From: Moritella sp. Urea-trap-13
GTDB taxonomy: Bacteria; Pseudomonadota; Gammaproteobacteria; Enterobacterales; Moritellaceae
DNA: 64,000 nt
Direction: 5' to 3'
NCBI RefSeq assembly: GCF_002836355.1
Contig: NZ_PJCA01000031.1
Span: 434,001 to 498,000 of the forward strand
Shown: in pieces, positions 34,189 to 42,725 of the stretch
Layout: every line of letters begins with the position of its first letter
Numbering within the stretch: position 1 is the first letter of the stretch
The notes under the pieces: model-generated
What the model was told of the DNA's origin: nothing
The model's input: the letters and a program-made list of their open reading frames with translations, nothing else
Database searches by the model: none
Made by a program: the position numbers and the translations under genes

Positions 34189-35379
34189 ATGAAAGTATTT
34201 AAAGTCAATATTTATTGTTTTAGTTTTGCTTTATTGAGTGAAGGTGCATTTGCTTACATACCAGATACACACATTACTGATGGCGGTTTATTTGTTAAAC
34301 CATCCTTGGAAATCGGCGTTGTTCACGATGATAATATTCATAATGAACAAACCGATGGTACTGGTAGCATTATCATGACCGTCATTCCTTCAGTCAATTT
34401 TAAAATGGATAATGGCGTCAATTATTATAGTCTCGACATGAATGCAGAAAAGGGGATTTACGAAGCCACAGGTAATGACAATTACACGGATGGAGAATTA
34501 GGGCTGAAAGCACATATAGAGCCAAATGATACCCATCGTGTTGATCTTAGTCTAAAACGTGAATGGTTAACTGAATCACGCGGTACTGGCAAATCTGAAG
34601 GGAATTTCGAACTTACAGAAGAGCCAATTACATACGGCAAAAACACGCTTGTGGGAGCCTATGGGTATGGTGCGCTTCAGACTAAAGGTCGACTTGTTTT
34701 TGACCTTAAATATTACGAAAAAGAATATCGTAATTTTGAAGATATAACGAGACGAAGTAATTATGATTCATTGTTACTTGGTTCTACATTTTATTATGCA
34801 ACCAGAGCACATACAGATACCTTCATAGAAGTTAACGCAGAAAAAATTGGTTATGATTACAATGCGCCCGGCGAGCTTCGTCGAGATTCTGATGTATATA
34901 CAGCACTTTTGGGTATGCAGTGGGAAGCATCGTCGATAGTGCGTGGTTTCATTAAAATCGGTGGACAAGCAAAAGAGTTTGATGATGCTGGCCGTGACGA
35001 TTTTACTGGTTTTAGCTGGAATGTTGGGGGTGTGTGGCGCCCACTTACTTATTCTAAATTGACATTTTCTACTTCTCAGGCAACTGACGATCCTGATGTT
35101 GATGGTGATTACGTCCTCGAAACGAAATATAACGTTGACTGGAAGCATGATTGGGCGTCGTATTATTATACTTCTGTTGGTATATATAAATACAAAGATG
35201 ATTACAGCGGTATTTCACGGGAAGACGATATTTACGGGTTGACGGTCAAATTTAACTATGACATTTCTCAGAATATTGCGGTTGCTGTTTTTGGTGAATT
35301 GGATAGAAACCAATCGACCGATACAGTGTTTGAATATGACAAAAATGTTGTTGGTGTAAGTTTCAAATTTACGCTCTAG
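34189..35379 (+). CDS. Outer-membrane beta-barrel of exopolysaccharide export (BBP2-like)
   Basis: The ATG has GGAG eight bases upstream. The 396-residue protein has a signal peptide ending at GAFA (about residue 22), followed by amphipathic beta-strands throughout. Many end in aromatic residues, including the final VVGVSFKFTL, as in outer-membrane barrels. GLFVKPSLEIGVVHDDNIH after the signal is typical of the putative porin family PF10082. These barrels accompany short Wza-like proteins in Wzx/Wzy exopolysaccharide loci and are thought to form the outer-membrane exit. The next gene encodes such a short Wza. Confidence 0.82.
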   Translation: MKVFKVNIYCFSFALLSEGAFAYIPDTHITDGGLFVKPSLEIGVVHDDNIHNEQTDGTGSIIMTVIPSVNFKMDNGVNYYSLDMNAEKGIYEATGNDNYTDGELGLKAHIEPNDTHRVDLSLKREWLTESRGTGKSEGNFELTEEPITYGKNTLVGAYGYGALQTKGRLVFDLKYYEKEYRNFEDITRRSNYDSLLLGSTFYYATRAHTDTFIEVNAEKIGYDYNAPGELRRDSDVYTALLGMQWEASSIVRGFIKIGGQAKEFDDAGRDDFTGFSWNVGGVWRPLTYSKLTFSTSQATDDPDVDGDYVLETKYNVDWKHDWASYYYTSVGIYKYKDDYSGISREDDIYGLTVKFNYDISQNIAVAVFGELDRNQSTDTVFEYDKNVVGVSFKFTL

Positions 35380-35388
35380 GTGGCAAGC

Positions 35389-35907
35389 ATGATTAAAAAA
35401 ATCGTTATTGGTATGCTGTTAGTTGTAATCCAATTTTCAGTTTTAGCTAGTAGTTCTTATATTTTAGGACCTGGCGATAAGGTTGAAATTAAAGTGTTCG
35501 GTCAAGAGGATCTTACCGTTGAAACTTTATTAAGTAACAGTGGCCAAATTAATTATCCTTTTTTTGGTGAAATTACAGTAACAGGGCTGACGGTTAAACA
35601 AGTTGAGAAATTGATTTATAAAGGCTTAAAAGGCAATTATTTGGTTAACCCTAATGTCTATGTCCACGTTGTCGAATACAGACCTTTTTATATTCATGGA
35701 GAAGTGAATCGGCCTGGAGGTTATCCCTATCAGCCAGGCTTGACTGTAAACCAAGCTATTGCTTTAGCGGGCGGATTAACTGAAAGAGCATCGAAAGATA
35801 AGATATATCTATTTAAAGACAAAAACAAAAAAAAACAAATAAATGCAAGCTTAACGTATAAAGTTAATGCTGGTGATACCATTTTGATTAAGCAAAGGTT
35901 TTTCTAA
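35389..35907 (+). CDS. Short Wza-like polysaccharide export protein
   Basis: The ATG at 35389 follows AGGTGG; a GTG at 35380 overlaps that site. The 172-residue protein has a signal peptide (KKIVIGMLLVVIQFSVLA), a Poly_export domain (YILGPGDKVEIKVFGQEDL, then VNPNVYVHVVEY) and one SLBB domain (FYIHGEVNRPGGYPYQPGL, VNQAIALAGGLTERASKDK). Full-length Wza is about 380 residues, has more SLBB domains and ends in a membrane-spanning helix. This version has none of these and no lipobox cysteine. It should therefore be a periplasmic ring working with the separate barrel. Its stop overlaps the wzc start by one base. Confidence 0.9.
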   Translation: MIKKIVIGMLLVVIQFSVLASSSYILGPGDKVEIKVFGQEDLTVETLLSNSGQINYPFFGEITVTGLTVKQVEKLIYKGLKGNYLVNPNVYVHVVEYRPFYIHGEVNRPGGYPYQPGLTVNQAIALAGGLTERASKDKIYLFKDKNKKKQINASLTYKVNAGDTILIKQRFF

Positions 35908-38207
35908 TGGATAAACTTGAACAGAGTCTCAATAAATCGTCTGTAAATAATGACATTGTGTTACCTTCACCGCACTGGCACGTTATCCAACGATATAAAT
36001 GGCGGATCCTTGTTATAGCTGTACTAGTGTCTATATGCACAGCATTATATCTATCAAATGAGTCACCGTTATACCGTGCTTCAGCAACTTTATTGATCGA
36101 AGCTGACCAAGTCCAAGCCGTCGCCTTTGATTCAGTACAAGGACTTGATTCTAATAGAAAAGAGTACTATTTAACGCAGTTTGAAATTCTTAAATCATAC
36201 TCAATCGCTGAAACGGTATACGATCGCTTAAATCTACAACAGCAACCATCATTCCAAAAAAGTGAAAGCTGGAAAGATATGATGCTCAGCTACCTTTTAG
36301 AACTCACGCCATTATTTAGTTACTTTGTTATGGATGACAACGTTGATAGTGAATTTTCAGAAAATATAGGTGTAGGTTATATCAATGGTGTTCCTCAAGT
36401 AGGAAGTGAGGTCAGCCGCGAAGAGTTGGAAAGCCAAAAAGAGAAGAGAGCCCGTTTAAGACAGTTTTCAAAAAGCTTAGTTGTGACACCGATAAGAAAA
36501 ACACAGCTTGTTAAGTTGTCGTTTGACAATGAAGATCCTGCTTTGGCTGCAATGATCGCGAATGCTGTTGGTGAGGCTTTTATAGCCCAAGATCTTGAGG
36601 TTAAATCGTCAATCAATAAAAATGCTGCGCACTGGTTAAGAGCAAGACTTGAAGATTTACGTACTAGCCTAGACGCATCAGAGTCCCGATTACAAATATA
36701 CCGTAAAGAACAAAATATTATTGATTTACAAGATCGTGGAGGCAGAGGATTAACGGGATTGGTCAGTAATGAACTTGAACAGACATCACGCCAATTACTT
36801 GAAGCCAAAAATGAGGTGAACCAATTACGCAGTATTGTCCGAGCTGTTGAGGAATACGGCATTAAGGACATGAGTAAATTAGAATCAATACCTGAGATAA
36901 CCTCTCATCCAGTGATTCAAAATATCAAAACTTTAAAAGTGAAAGCTAAATTAAAAGTATCTGAATTATCACAAGTCTATGGTCGTAAACACCCAGATCT
37001 TATTGCGGCTAAATCGGAACTCTATACTGTCGACAAACATCTAACCACTCAGATATCTAAACTCGTAACAGGTATAAATAGAGATCTAAAAACCAAACAA
37101 AGTAATGTCGCTGCATTAGAAAGAGAATATAGTAAAATTCAAGGTCAATTTCAGGACGTCATTGGCAAGGATAATGAATACCAAAAATTAGTACGCGACG
37201 TAGAAAGTAACCGAAAACTTTTCAATACGTTTTTAGAGCGTTCTAAAGAAACTGCATTAACCAGTGACTTTAATGCCGCAGTCGCTCGTTTTACCGACAG
37301 AGCACATACACCAAATAAACCTATTACTTTAAGTACTAAAATACTCGTGATAATTGCATTTGTATTATCTATTATTTTACATATCACTTATTTATTGGTT
37401 AAAGAATACTTCACCGATAACTTTAACTCGGTTGGTGATATAGAGACCAAACTTGGATTGCCGGTATTAGGTGTATTACCTAAGATAGCAAGAAAACGTA
37501 ACCAAGATTTGGGTTTGCATTATTTCTTTGACGAAGAAGGACGTCAATTTTCAGAGTCAATTAGAACATTGCGAACAAGTTTTTTATTAGCCCAAGGTCA
37601 GCGGGTCAACCAGGTTATTGGCGTTATTTCATCGCAACCTAATGAAGGTAAGTCGACAACGGCGACAAATATGGCTTTCTCGTTGGCTCAAATTGAAAAA
37701 ACAATCCTTATCGATGCTGATATGCGAAAACCTAGTCTAGCAAAGAACTTTCATATAGCAAAAGACAAACCTGGACTAGCGCAATTGATCACCGGAGAAG
37801 CGAATATATCAGATTGTATTACAGTAGATAAGGTATCTGGTGCGCATATTATGGCCTGTGGTCCAACGCCAAAAAATGCGCAAGAGTTGTTATCGTCGAA
37901 ACGTTTCAAGCAGTTATTAGAAACTTTAAGACAGTCGTATGATCGCATTATTATTGATACACCACCAATTCAGGCAGTGAGTGATTCATTGATTATATCC
38001 TTGCATACAGATGCCATTATTTATGTCATTAAAAGTGAAATGACACGGGTGCGTCTAGTCCAAAATGGTGTCCGCCGTCTGGCTAAAGTGGATGCCAATC
38101 TTGTCGGTATTGTGATGAACCACGTTAATACTGATGGTGTTACTGACTCTGATTATTACTATGGGTATTACAGTGATGATGAATACGCTGAGAAACCTGC
38201 TAAATAA
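35907..38207 (+). CDS. wzc: Wzc-type polysaccharide co-polymerase and tyrosine autokinase
   Basis: The 766-residue protein joins a Wzz domain (membrane helix near 35, then SPLYRASATLLIEADQVQ) to a long periplasmic coiled-coil, a second helix near 475-495 and a cytoplasmic BY-kinase. Kinase motifs are Walker A SSQPNEGKSTTATN near residue 575, Walker A' TILIDADMRKP and Walker B RIIIDTPP. The tail holds a tyrosine cluster, DYYYGYYSDDEYAEK, the expected autophosphorylation site. It controls polymer length and export through Wza. A separate low-molecular-weight phosphatase normally resets it; none is in this locus. Confidence 0.96.
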   Translation: MDKLEQSLNKSSVNNDIVLPSPHWHVIQRYKWRILVIAVLVSICTALYLSNESPLYRASATLLIEADQVQAVAFDSVQGLDSNRKEYYLTQFEILKSYSIAETVYDRLNLQQQPSFQKSESWKDMMLSYLLELTPLFSYFVMDDNVDSEFSENIGVGYINGVPQVGSEVSREELESQKEKRARLRQFSKSLVVTPIRKTQLVKLSFDNEDPALAAMIANAVGEAFIAQDLEVKSSINKNAAHWLRARLEDLRTSLDASESRLQIYRKEQNIIDLQDRGGRGLTGLVSNELEQTSRQLLEAKNEVNQLRSIVRAVEEYGIKDMSKLESIPEITSHPVIQNIKTLKVKAKLKVSELSQVYGRKHPDLIAAKSELYTVDKHLTTQISKLVTGINRDLKTKQSNVAALEREYSKIQGQFQDVIGKDNEYQKLVRDVESNRKLFNTFLERSKETALTSDFNAAVARFTDRAHTPNKPITLSTKILVIIAFVLSIILHITYLLVKEYFTDNFNSVGDIETKLGLPVLGVLPKIARKRNQDLGLHYFFDEEGRQFSESIRTLRTSFLLAQGQRVNQVIGVISSQPNEGKSTTATNMAFSLAQIEKTILIDADMRKPSLAKNFHIAKDKPGLAQLITGEANISDCITVDKVSGAHIMACGPTPKNAQELLSSKRFKQLLETLRQSYDRIIIDTPPIQAVSDSLIISLHTDAIIYVIKSEMTRVRLVQNGVRRLAKVDANLVGIVMNHVNTDGVTDSDYYYGYYSDDEYAEKPAK

Positions 38208-38309
38208 TAGCCAGGGGTAAAAACGGGTATTTATTGCGAGATAACTACTTGCTGTTTATTGCGTTTTTTGGTTAAATCAACTCAGTGGTTAATAGCTTAA
38301 AGGATTAAA

Positions 38310-38789
38310 ATGTTTACGTCTCGTGTATATACCCGTTCTACATTAATACTAACTTGTAGCCTAGTGCTTACTGCATGTACTGGCGCTCGTCCGCATAATT
38401 TAGGGGTTGTTAATTCAATGTTAGCGCCTTGTCCTGAAACACCTAATTGCGTATCAAGTGACAGCTTAGATGAAAGTCATTATGTACCAGCATTCAAATT
38501 AGAAGCGAGTTCTGCACAGGTATGGTCTGAAATAAAGCTGTATTTAGACTCGCAAAGTAATATGGAAATAGCCAGAGAGCTAGACGATTACTTGTATGTT
38601 GAAAGTACCAGTACGTTTATGCGGTTTGTTGATGATTTCGAACTTCATCTTCGTGAACAAAACGGTATTATTGCAGTTAGATCAGCATCTCGATATGGAA
38701 AATCTGATTTTGGCGTGAATAAAGAGCGTGTGGACGCTTTATATTTATACCTGAGTGAGAAGGGTTTAGTGAGTGAAGCGATTCGTTGA
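38310..38789 (+). CDS. DUF1499 lipoprotein
   Basis: The 159-residue product has a signal with lipobox LVLTAC and Cys near residue 23. The DUF1499 pattern follows: LAPCPETPNCVSSDS, then LYVESTSTFMRFVDDFEL and VRSASRYGKSDFGVNKERV. The family is common in Gram-negative envelopes and its role is unknown. It sits 102 bases after wzc with its own possible ribosome site and is followed by a terminator, so it may be the last gene of the exopolysaccharide transcript or separate. Confidence 0.88.
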   Translation: MFTSRVYTRSTLILTCSLVLTACTGARPHNLGVVNSMLAPCPETPNCVSSDSLDESHYVPAFKLEASSAQVWSEIKLYLDSQSNMEIARELDDYLYVESTSTFMRFVDDFELHLREQNGIIAVRSASRYGKSDFGVNKERVDALYLYLSEKGLVSEAIR

Positions 38790-38823
38790 TTTAAGTTAAT
38801 ATCAATAATGGTCCATATAAAAT

Positions 38824-38860
38824 AAAAACGGGTAATGCATTTTGTGTATTACCCGTTTTT
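38824..38860. terminator. Intrinsic terminator after DUF1499 gene
   Basis: A 16-base stem with one mismatch (AAAAACGGGTAAT paired with ATTACCCGTTTTT) and a short loop is followed by T-rich sequence. It lies between the plus-strand DUF1499 gene and the convergent cydC gene and can serve both strands. Confidence 0.9.
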
Positions 38861-38933
38861 ATTTTAGCTATAAACTTGACGTTATTGAGCCCTAATAACG
38901 GCTCTTAATAACAAGTTAGTACTTAATCTAAGG

Positions 38934-40697
38934 CTAGAAATAATTAAGCAACGTACGATAATAATCATTGGTTTCTATTAAGGTATTATGATCCCCTTGG
39001 GCTACGATAGTGCCTTCATCCATGACAATGATCTTATCCATTTTCTGTAACATTAATGGTTTATGCGTAATGAGTACTAAGCTCTGCTGAGATTGCTCAA
39101 GCTGTGCAAATAAACTGTTAATAACGGTTTTTTCGCTGCGACGATCTAAGCCTTTGGTTGGCTCATCTAATACCAACACCTTAGCTTTTCTTAACAAGAC
39201 TTGCGCTAAGCATAAACGTTGTTTTTGACCACCAGATAACCCCGAACCTGTCTCACCTAACCAAGTATTCAACCCATTTTCTAATTCATCAATGAAATCA
39301 ATAAGACCAGCTGCTGTACAAACCTCTCGCATGTCTAACTCTGTCGCATTTGGATTAGCTAAGCGCAGGTTATCAGCAATCGTGGCATGAAATAGATGGC
39401 TGTTTTGACTCATCAAGGCAATGTGTTGACGTAACGATTCAATATTTAAGTCATTTAAATCGATGTTATTAATCGTGATCCCAGGTTTTAAGTTACCGCT
39501 GATAGTTGACCCTAAACCCTGATTAGATTGAGGAATTGGCCAGAATCCCATTAACAAATTAACTAAGGTTGATTTACCTGCGCCACTGGCACCGATAATA
39601 GCCACTTTCTGTCCTGCCTCAATCGTAAGGTCAATATCGTTTAACACACTGCTATGGGCATCAGGATAAGTGAAATTTAAATGATTAAACTCAATTGTAC
39701 CTGTTGTTACTAACGTGTCGCCGCCAACATCTGGAATTGGTTTGTCAATAATTTCAAATAAACGCGCGGCACTGTCATGCACTTTAGGTAAAATCTGACA
39801 GGCAAGGGGCATATTAATTACAGTTTCAAAACAGACTAAAATAAGCAACGCTGCACTGGCAACGAACTCTGGTTTTAAATCACCTGTTTGTGCCAAGGGT
39901 ACTAGTAAATATAAGCTGGCAAAGACTGTCGCGTTAATGGCTAAGAATGTTAACGCAGTGGCTAACGCATGTAAGCGGTGTAAGTGTAGTTCTGCTTGAT
40001 GGTAGTTTTTTGATACGTGATTAATTGACAGTTGATATTGATTGGCAATTTGATAAACCAATAATTCACGCATCGATGCAACGCCGTCGACTAATTCAAT
40101 TTTTAATTCACTCGAGAGCTTAGCTTGTTGTCTTGCGCGTTTTTTACTTAACAATAATATTAATATTGGTAAAACAAAACCGACAATCAGTAACGCACCA
40201 ACAATCACAAGGGCAAGGTCTGGTGAAATGAAACTCACGCCCCAACCAACGAGTGGAATAGTAAAGAGAGCGACTAAAGTGGGGAGTAGCACTCGCAAAT
40301 AAAAGTTATCTAGCTCATCGATGTCTTGTTGCAAACGCGCAAGAATATCCGCTGACTTAAAGTTGACGCGGTAGTAGGGCAGTAAGGGCTCTAAACGGGT
40401 ATAAAAATAGTAACGCAATGCGGCAAGGGTGTTAAACGTTGCTCGGTGAGTAAGTAGACGTTCGGCATATCGCCCAGCTGTTCTTACGATGGCAAGGAAA
40501 CGAATAATGGCAGCAGGCGTGAAGTAGTTTACGGTCACCCCTGAAAGCCCCCCAATGGCCATGATGGTAATGAACCAACCTGATACTGCAAGTAAACCAA
40601 TATTAGCCATCACGGTAATAATAGATAACAAGGTACCGAGCAACATCAAGGGCAGTTGTGGTTTAAGCAGTTTCATCAATCTAACTAAGGGATTCAT
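38934..40697 (-). CDS. cydC: CydC subunit of the cysteine/glutathione ABC exporter
   Basis: The 587-residue half-transporter has six N-terminal helices (LMLLGTLLSIITVMANIGLL, AGRYAERLLTHRATF) and a C-terminal ATPase. ATPase motifs are Walker A GASGAGKSTLVNLLMGF, signature LSGGQKQRLCLAQVLL and Walker B VLVLDEPTKGLD. With CydD it exports cysteine and glutathione to the periplasm, which is needed to assemble cytochrome bd. Its start overlaps the cydD stop by four bases. Order D then C matches other gammaproteobacteria. Confidence 0.94.
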   Translation of the reverse strand: MNPLVRLMKLLKPQLPLMLLGTLLSIITVMANIGLLAVSGWFITIMAIGGLSGVTVNYFTPAAIIRFLAIVRTAGRYAERLLTHRATFNTLAALRYYFYTRLEPLLPYYRVNFKSADILARLQQDIDELDNFYLRVLLPTLVALFTIPLVGWGVSFISPDLALVIVGALLIVGFVLPILILLLSKKRARQQAKLSSELKIELVDGVASMRELLVYQIANQYQLSINHVSKNYHQAELHLHRLHALATALTFLAINATVFASLYLLVPLAQTGDLKPEFVASAALLILVCFETVINMPLACQILPKVHDSAARLFEIIDKPIPDVGGDTLVTTGTIEFNHLNFTYPDAHSSVLNDIDLTIEAGQKVAIIGASGAGKSTLVNLLMGFWPIPQSNQGLGSTISGNLKPGITINNIDLNDLNIESLRQHIALMSQNSHLFHATIADNLRLANPNATELDMREVCTAAGLIDFIDELENGLNTWLGETGSGLSGGQKQRLCLAQVLLRKAKVLVLDEPTKGLDRRSEKTVINSLFAQLEQSQQSLVLITHKPLMLQKMDKIIVMDEGTIVAQGDHNTLIETNDYYRTLLNYF

Positions 40698-42445
40698 AAA
40701 CTAGTCTCCATATCGATATTAATGGTGTCGGCATAACTTCCATTTAATGCGAGTAATTCGCTATGCGTACCTTGTTCGATAATGCTCCCTTGTTCTAGTA
40801 CAATGATCTGTTTAGCATCGATCACAGTATGTAAACGATGGGCAATGACAATAACCAAATGCTGCTGAGCATATTCGGCGATAGAATCACTGATCACTTG
40901 TTCGGTATCTTTATCTAAATGGCTACTTGGTTCATCCAGAATCAATACATCTGGCTGATGGTAAAATGCTCGCGCTAACGCTAACCGTTGAGATTGACCG
41001 CCAGATATACCCACGCCACCTTCACCAACATGGGTGTTGAGTCCGTCTTTTAGTTGTGACACAAAATCAGCTAGGCCAACACTGATTAATACTTGTTGTA
41101 TCTTTTCGGCATCATAATCTTCAGTTAAAGCAATATTAAAACCAAGACTGCCATAGAAAACATGACCTTGTTGAGCTATCCAACCACAGTTATTTAACCA
41201 AGCATCACGCACTGTGGGGCTATGCTCAATACCGTTGATTGTCATTGTGCCACTATCAGGTGTATTAAAGCCTAAAATGGTATCAATCAAGGTAGATTTA
41301 CCTGCACCACTTTCACCAATAACGGCATACAGACCTTGGTTTGATAGGGTAAGGTTAATATTGCTAAGGGTATTGTTTCGGCCGGAATAGGTAAAATTAA
41401 CATCAGTTAAGCTGATGTCGAAAGGTGCTTTGAATTGTGTTTCAGTTTGACTTGCTTTAACCGGAGTGTTCAGAATTTCAAGCATGTCTTGAGCCGCTGT
41501 GACGCCTGCCATTTTGGCGTGATACTGAGTGCCTAATTGTCTGAAAGGTAAGTAGAACTCTGGTGCTAGCAATAGAACCCATAGCGCTAATAAATAATCA
41601 ACACCACCATAATAAAGTCTAAAGCCAAGGATAACAGCAACGAGTGCAATAGCGATCGAGGCTAGAAATTCCAGCATGAATGAAGAGAGGAAAGCGACCT
41701 TTAAGATCCCCATGGTCTGATTACCATAGTCTTCACTAATCGTTTTGACCGCCGCCATTTCTTGGCGCGATGCATTAAATATCTTAAGTTGGGTAAGGCC
41801 TTGAATAATATCAAGGAAATGGCTACTCATGCGTAGTAGTTTAGTCCAATGCTGTTGATTCAAATCATGTGCTTTGTGGCCTATAATGATCATAAACATG
41901 GGTACCATAGGCGCTGTTAGCATTAATACTAAACCTGAACGCCAATCCATAGGGAAGACTGCAAATAACACTGCACTTGGGATCACAGAGCAATAAGCCA
42001 CAATTGGTAAGTAACCAGAGAAGTAATCCTCTAATGAATCGACACCCTGATGAAGAAGCTGGGCAATTTTAGCGCTGCCAATTGTTTGGGTTTTAGCTGG
42101 GCCCATCGCAAATAAGTGTTGTAATAATTGTTGTCTAATTGACACTTTAATCAACATTGCGGCATGACGGCTGTAGCGTTCACTTATATAACCGAATACC
42201 GTACGAAAAATGACGATGGCACCTAAGCCAAATAACAGCGGGGTTATTTCTGCGAGTGCTTTGTTTGAGAATATGACTTCATTGATGATGCCGGCTAGAA
42301 TAGCCATTTGTACTATCATTAATATGCCATTGAGGGAGCCTAATGCAATTGCCTTACTTAATTTGCCTTGGGCATTGCTACGCTGGCTTTTGAGCCAAGT
42401 TAAGCGTTCTTTCTGAGTGTATTCTGTATTTACTGATTCTGTCAT
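40694..42445 (-). CDS. cydD: CydD subunit of the cysteine/glutathione ABC exporter
   Basis: The 583-residue partner of CydC has six helices (GILMIVQMAILAGIINEVIF, YHAKMAGVTAAQDMLEIL at the end of the membrane part) and an ATPase. Its motifs are Walker A GESGAGKSTLIDTILGF, signature ISGGQSQRLALARAFY and Walker B VLILDEPSSHLD. The gene follows cydX by 147 bases that contain two inverted repeats. It may therefore be read from the cydA promoter, from its own, or both. Confidence 0.94.
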   Translation of the reverse strand: MTESVNTEYTQKERLTWLKSQRSNAQGKLSKAIALGSLNGILMIVQMAILAGIINEVIFSNKALAEITPLLFGLGAIVIFRTVFGYISERYSRHAAMLIKVSIRQQLLQHLFAMGPAKTQTIGSAKIAQLLHQGVDSLEDYFSGYLPIVAYCSVIPSAVLFAVFPMDWRSGLVLMLTAPMVPMFMIIIGHKAHDLNQQHWTKLLRMSSHFLDIIQGLTQLKIFNASRQEMAAVKTISEDYGNQTMGILKVAFLSSFMLEFLASIAIALVAVILGFRLYYGGVDYLLALWVLLLAPEFYLPFRQLGTQYHAKMAGVTAAQDMLEILNTPVKASQTETQFKAPFDISLTDVNFTYSGRNNTLSNINLTLSNQGLYAVIGESGAGKSTLIDTILGFNTPDSGTMTINGIEHSPTVRDAWLNNCGWIAQQGHVFYGSLGFNIALTEDYDAEKIQQVLISVGLADFVSQLKDGLNTHVGEGGVGISGGQSQRLALARAFYHQPDVLILDEPSSHLDKDTEQVISDSIAEYAQQHLVIVIAHRLHTVIDAKQIIVLEQGSIIEQGTHSELLALNGSYADTINIDMETSL

Positions 42446-42465
42446 TGGTAAGCCTGAAATTGAAG

Positions 42466-42491
42466 GAATATTGAAAGAATATTGAAAGAAT
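42466..42491 (-). repeat. 11-base tandem repeat upstream of cydD
   Basis: GAATATTGAAA (plus strand) occurs twice head to tail at 42466-42487, followed by the first four bases of a third copy. It lies about 20 bases before the cydD start and looks like a slippage duplication in the untranslated leader. Confidence 0.7.
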
Positions 42492-42551
42492 AAAACCTGG
42501 AATTGGAGGTTATAAAACAGACGCCCATCCTTGGGCGCAAAGCTTAATCCT

Positions 42552-42581
42552 AACTTTCTATAATTTAAATTATCGAAAGTT
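42552..42581. promoter_or_regulatory. 30-base inverted repeat before cydD
   Basis: Arms AACTTTC and GAAAGTT enclose a further self-complementary centre (ATAATTTAAATTAT), giving a 30-base palindrome with a single mismatched pair. The arms equal those of the palindrome upstream of the GbsR-family gene at 46064. It lies between cydX and cydD and could be an operator or an RNA hairpin. The different spacing between arms argues for caution. Confidence 0.5.
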
Positions 42582-42592
42582 ACTTGTTATTA

Positions 42593-42715
42593 TTATTCAT
42601 CATCTTGATCTTTTGCCACGTTATCCGTGTGCTGTTCCATTTCGTACCACATTACATTAATGATACCGAGAGAAACTGCCAGCAAAACACCTAGAATCCA
42701 ACTGAAATACCACAT
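42593..42715 (-). CDS. cydX: CydX small subunit of cytochrome bd
   Basis: A 40-codon gene begins ten bases after cydB with AAGGAG upstream of its ATG. The product starts MWYFSWILGVLLAVSLGI and continues with NVMWYEMEQ, then an acidic tail. This is the CydX/YbgT pattern: one membrane helix, the conserved Trp and Tyr residues and a short charged C-terminus. CydX binds CydA and stabilises the haem site of the oxidase. The gene is easily missed because of its size. Confidence 0.93.
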   Translation of the reverse strand: MWYFSWILGVLLAVSLGIINVMWYEMEQHTDNVAKDQDDE

Positions 42716-42725
42716 AATTTACTCC

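Noticed and set aside
36395-36871. Minus-strand open frame of 158 codons inside wzc
   Set aside because: Opposite the coiled-coil of Wzc; Ser/Leu-rich shadow with no start signal.
42466-42491. Short tandem repeat as a CRISPR or mobile-element trace
   Set aside because: Only two full 11-base copies without spacers, and no cas or transposase gene near.
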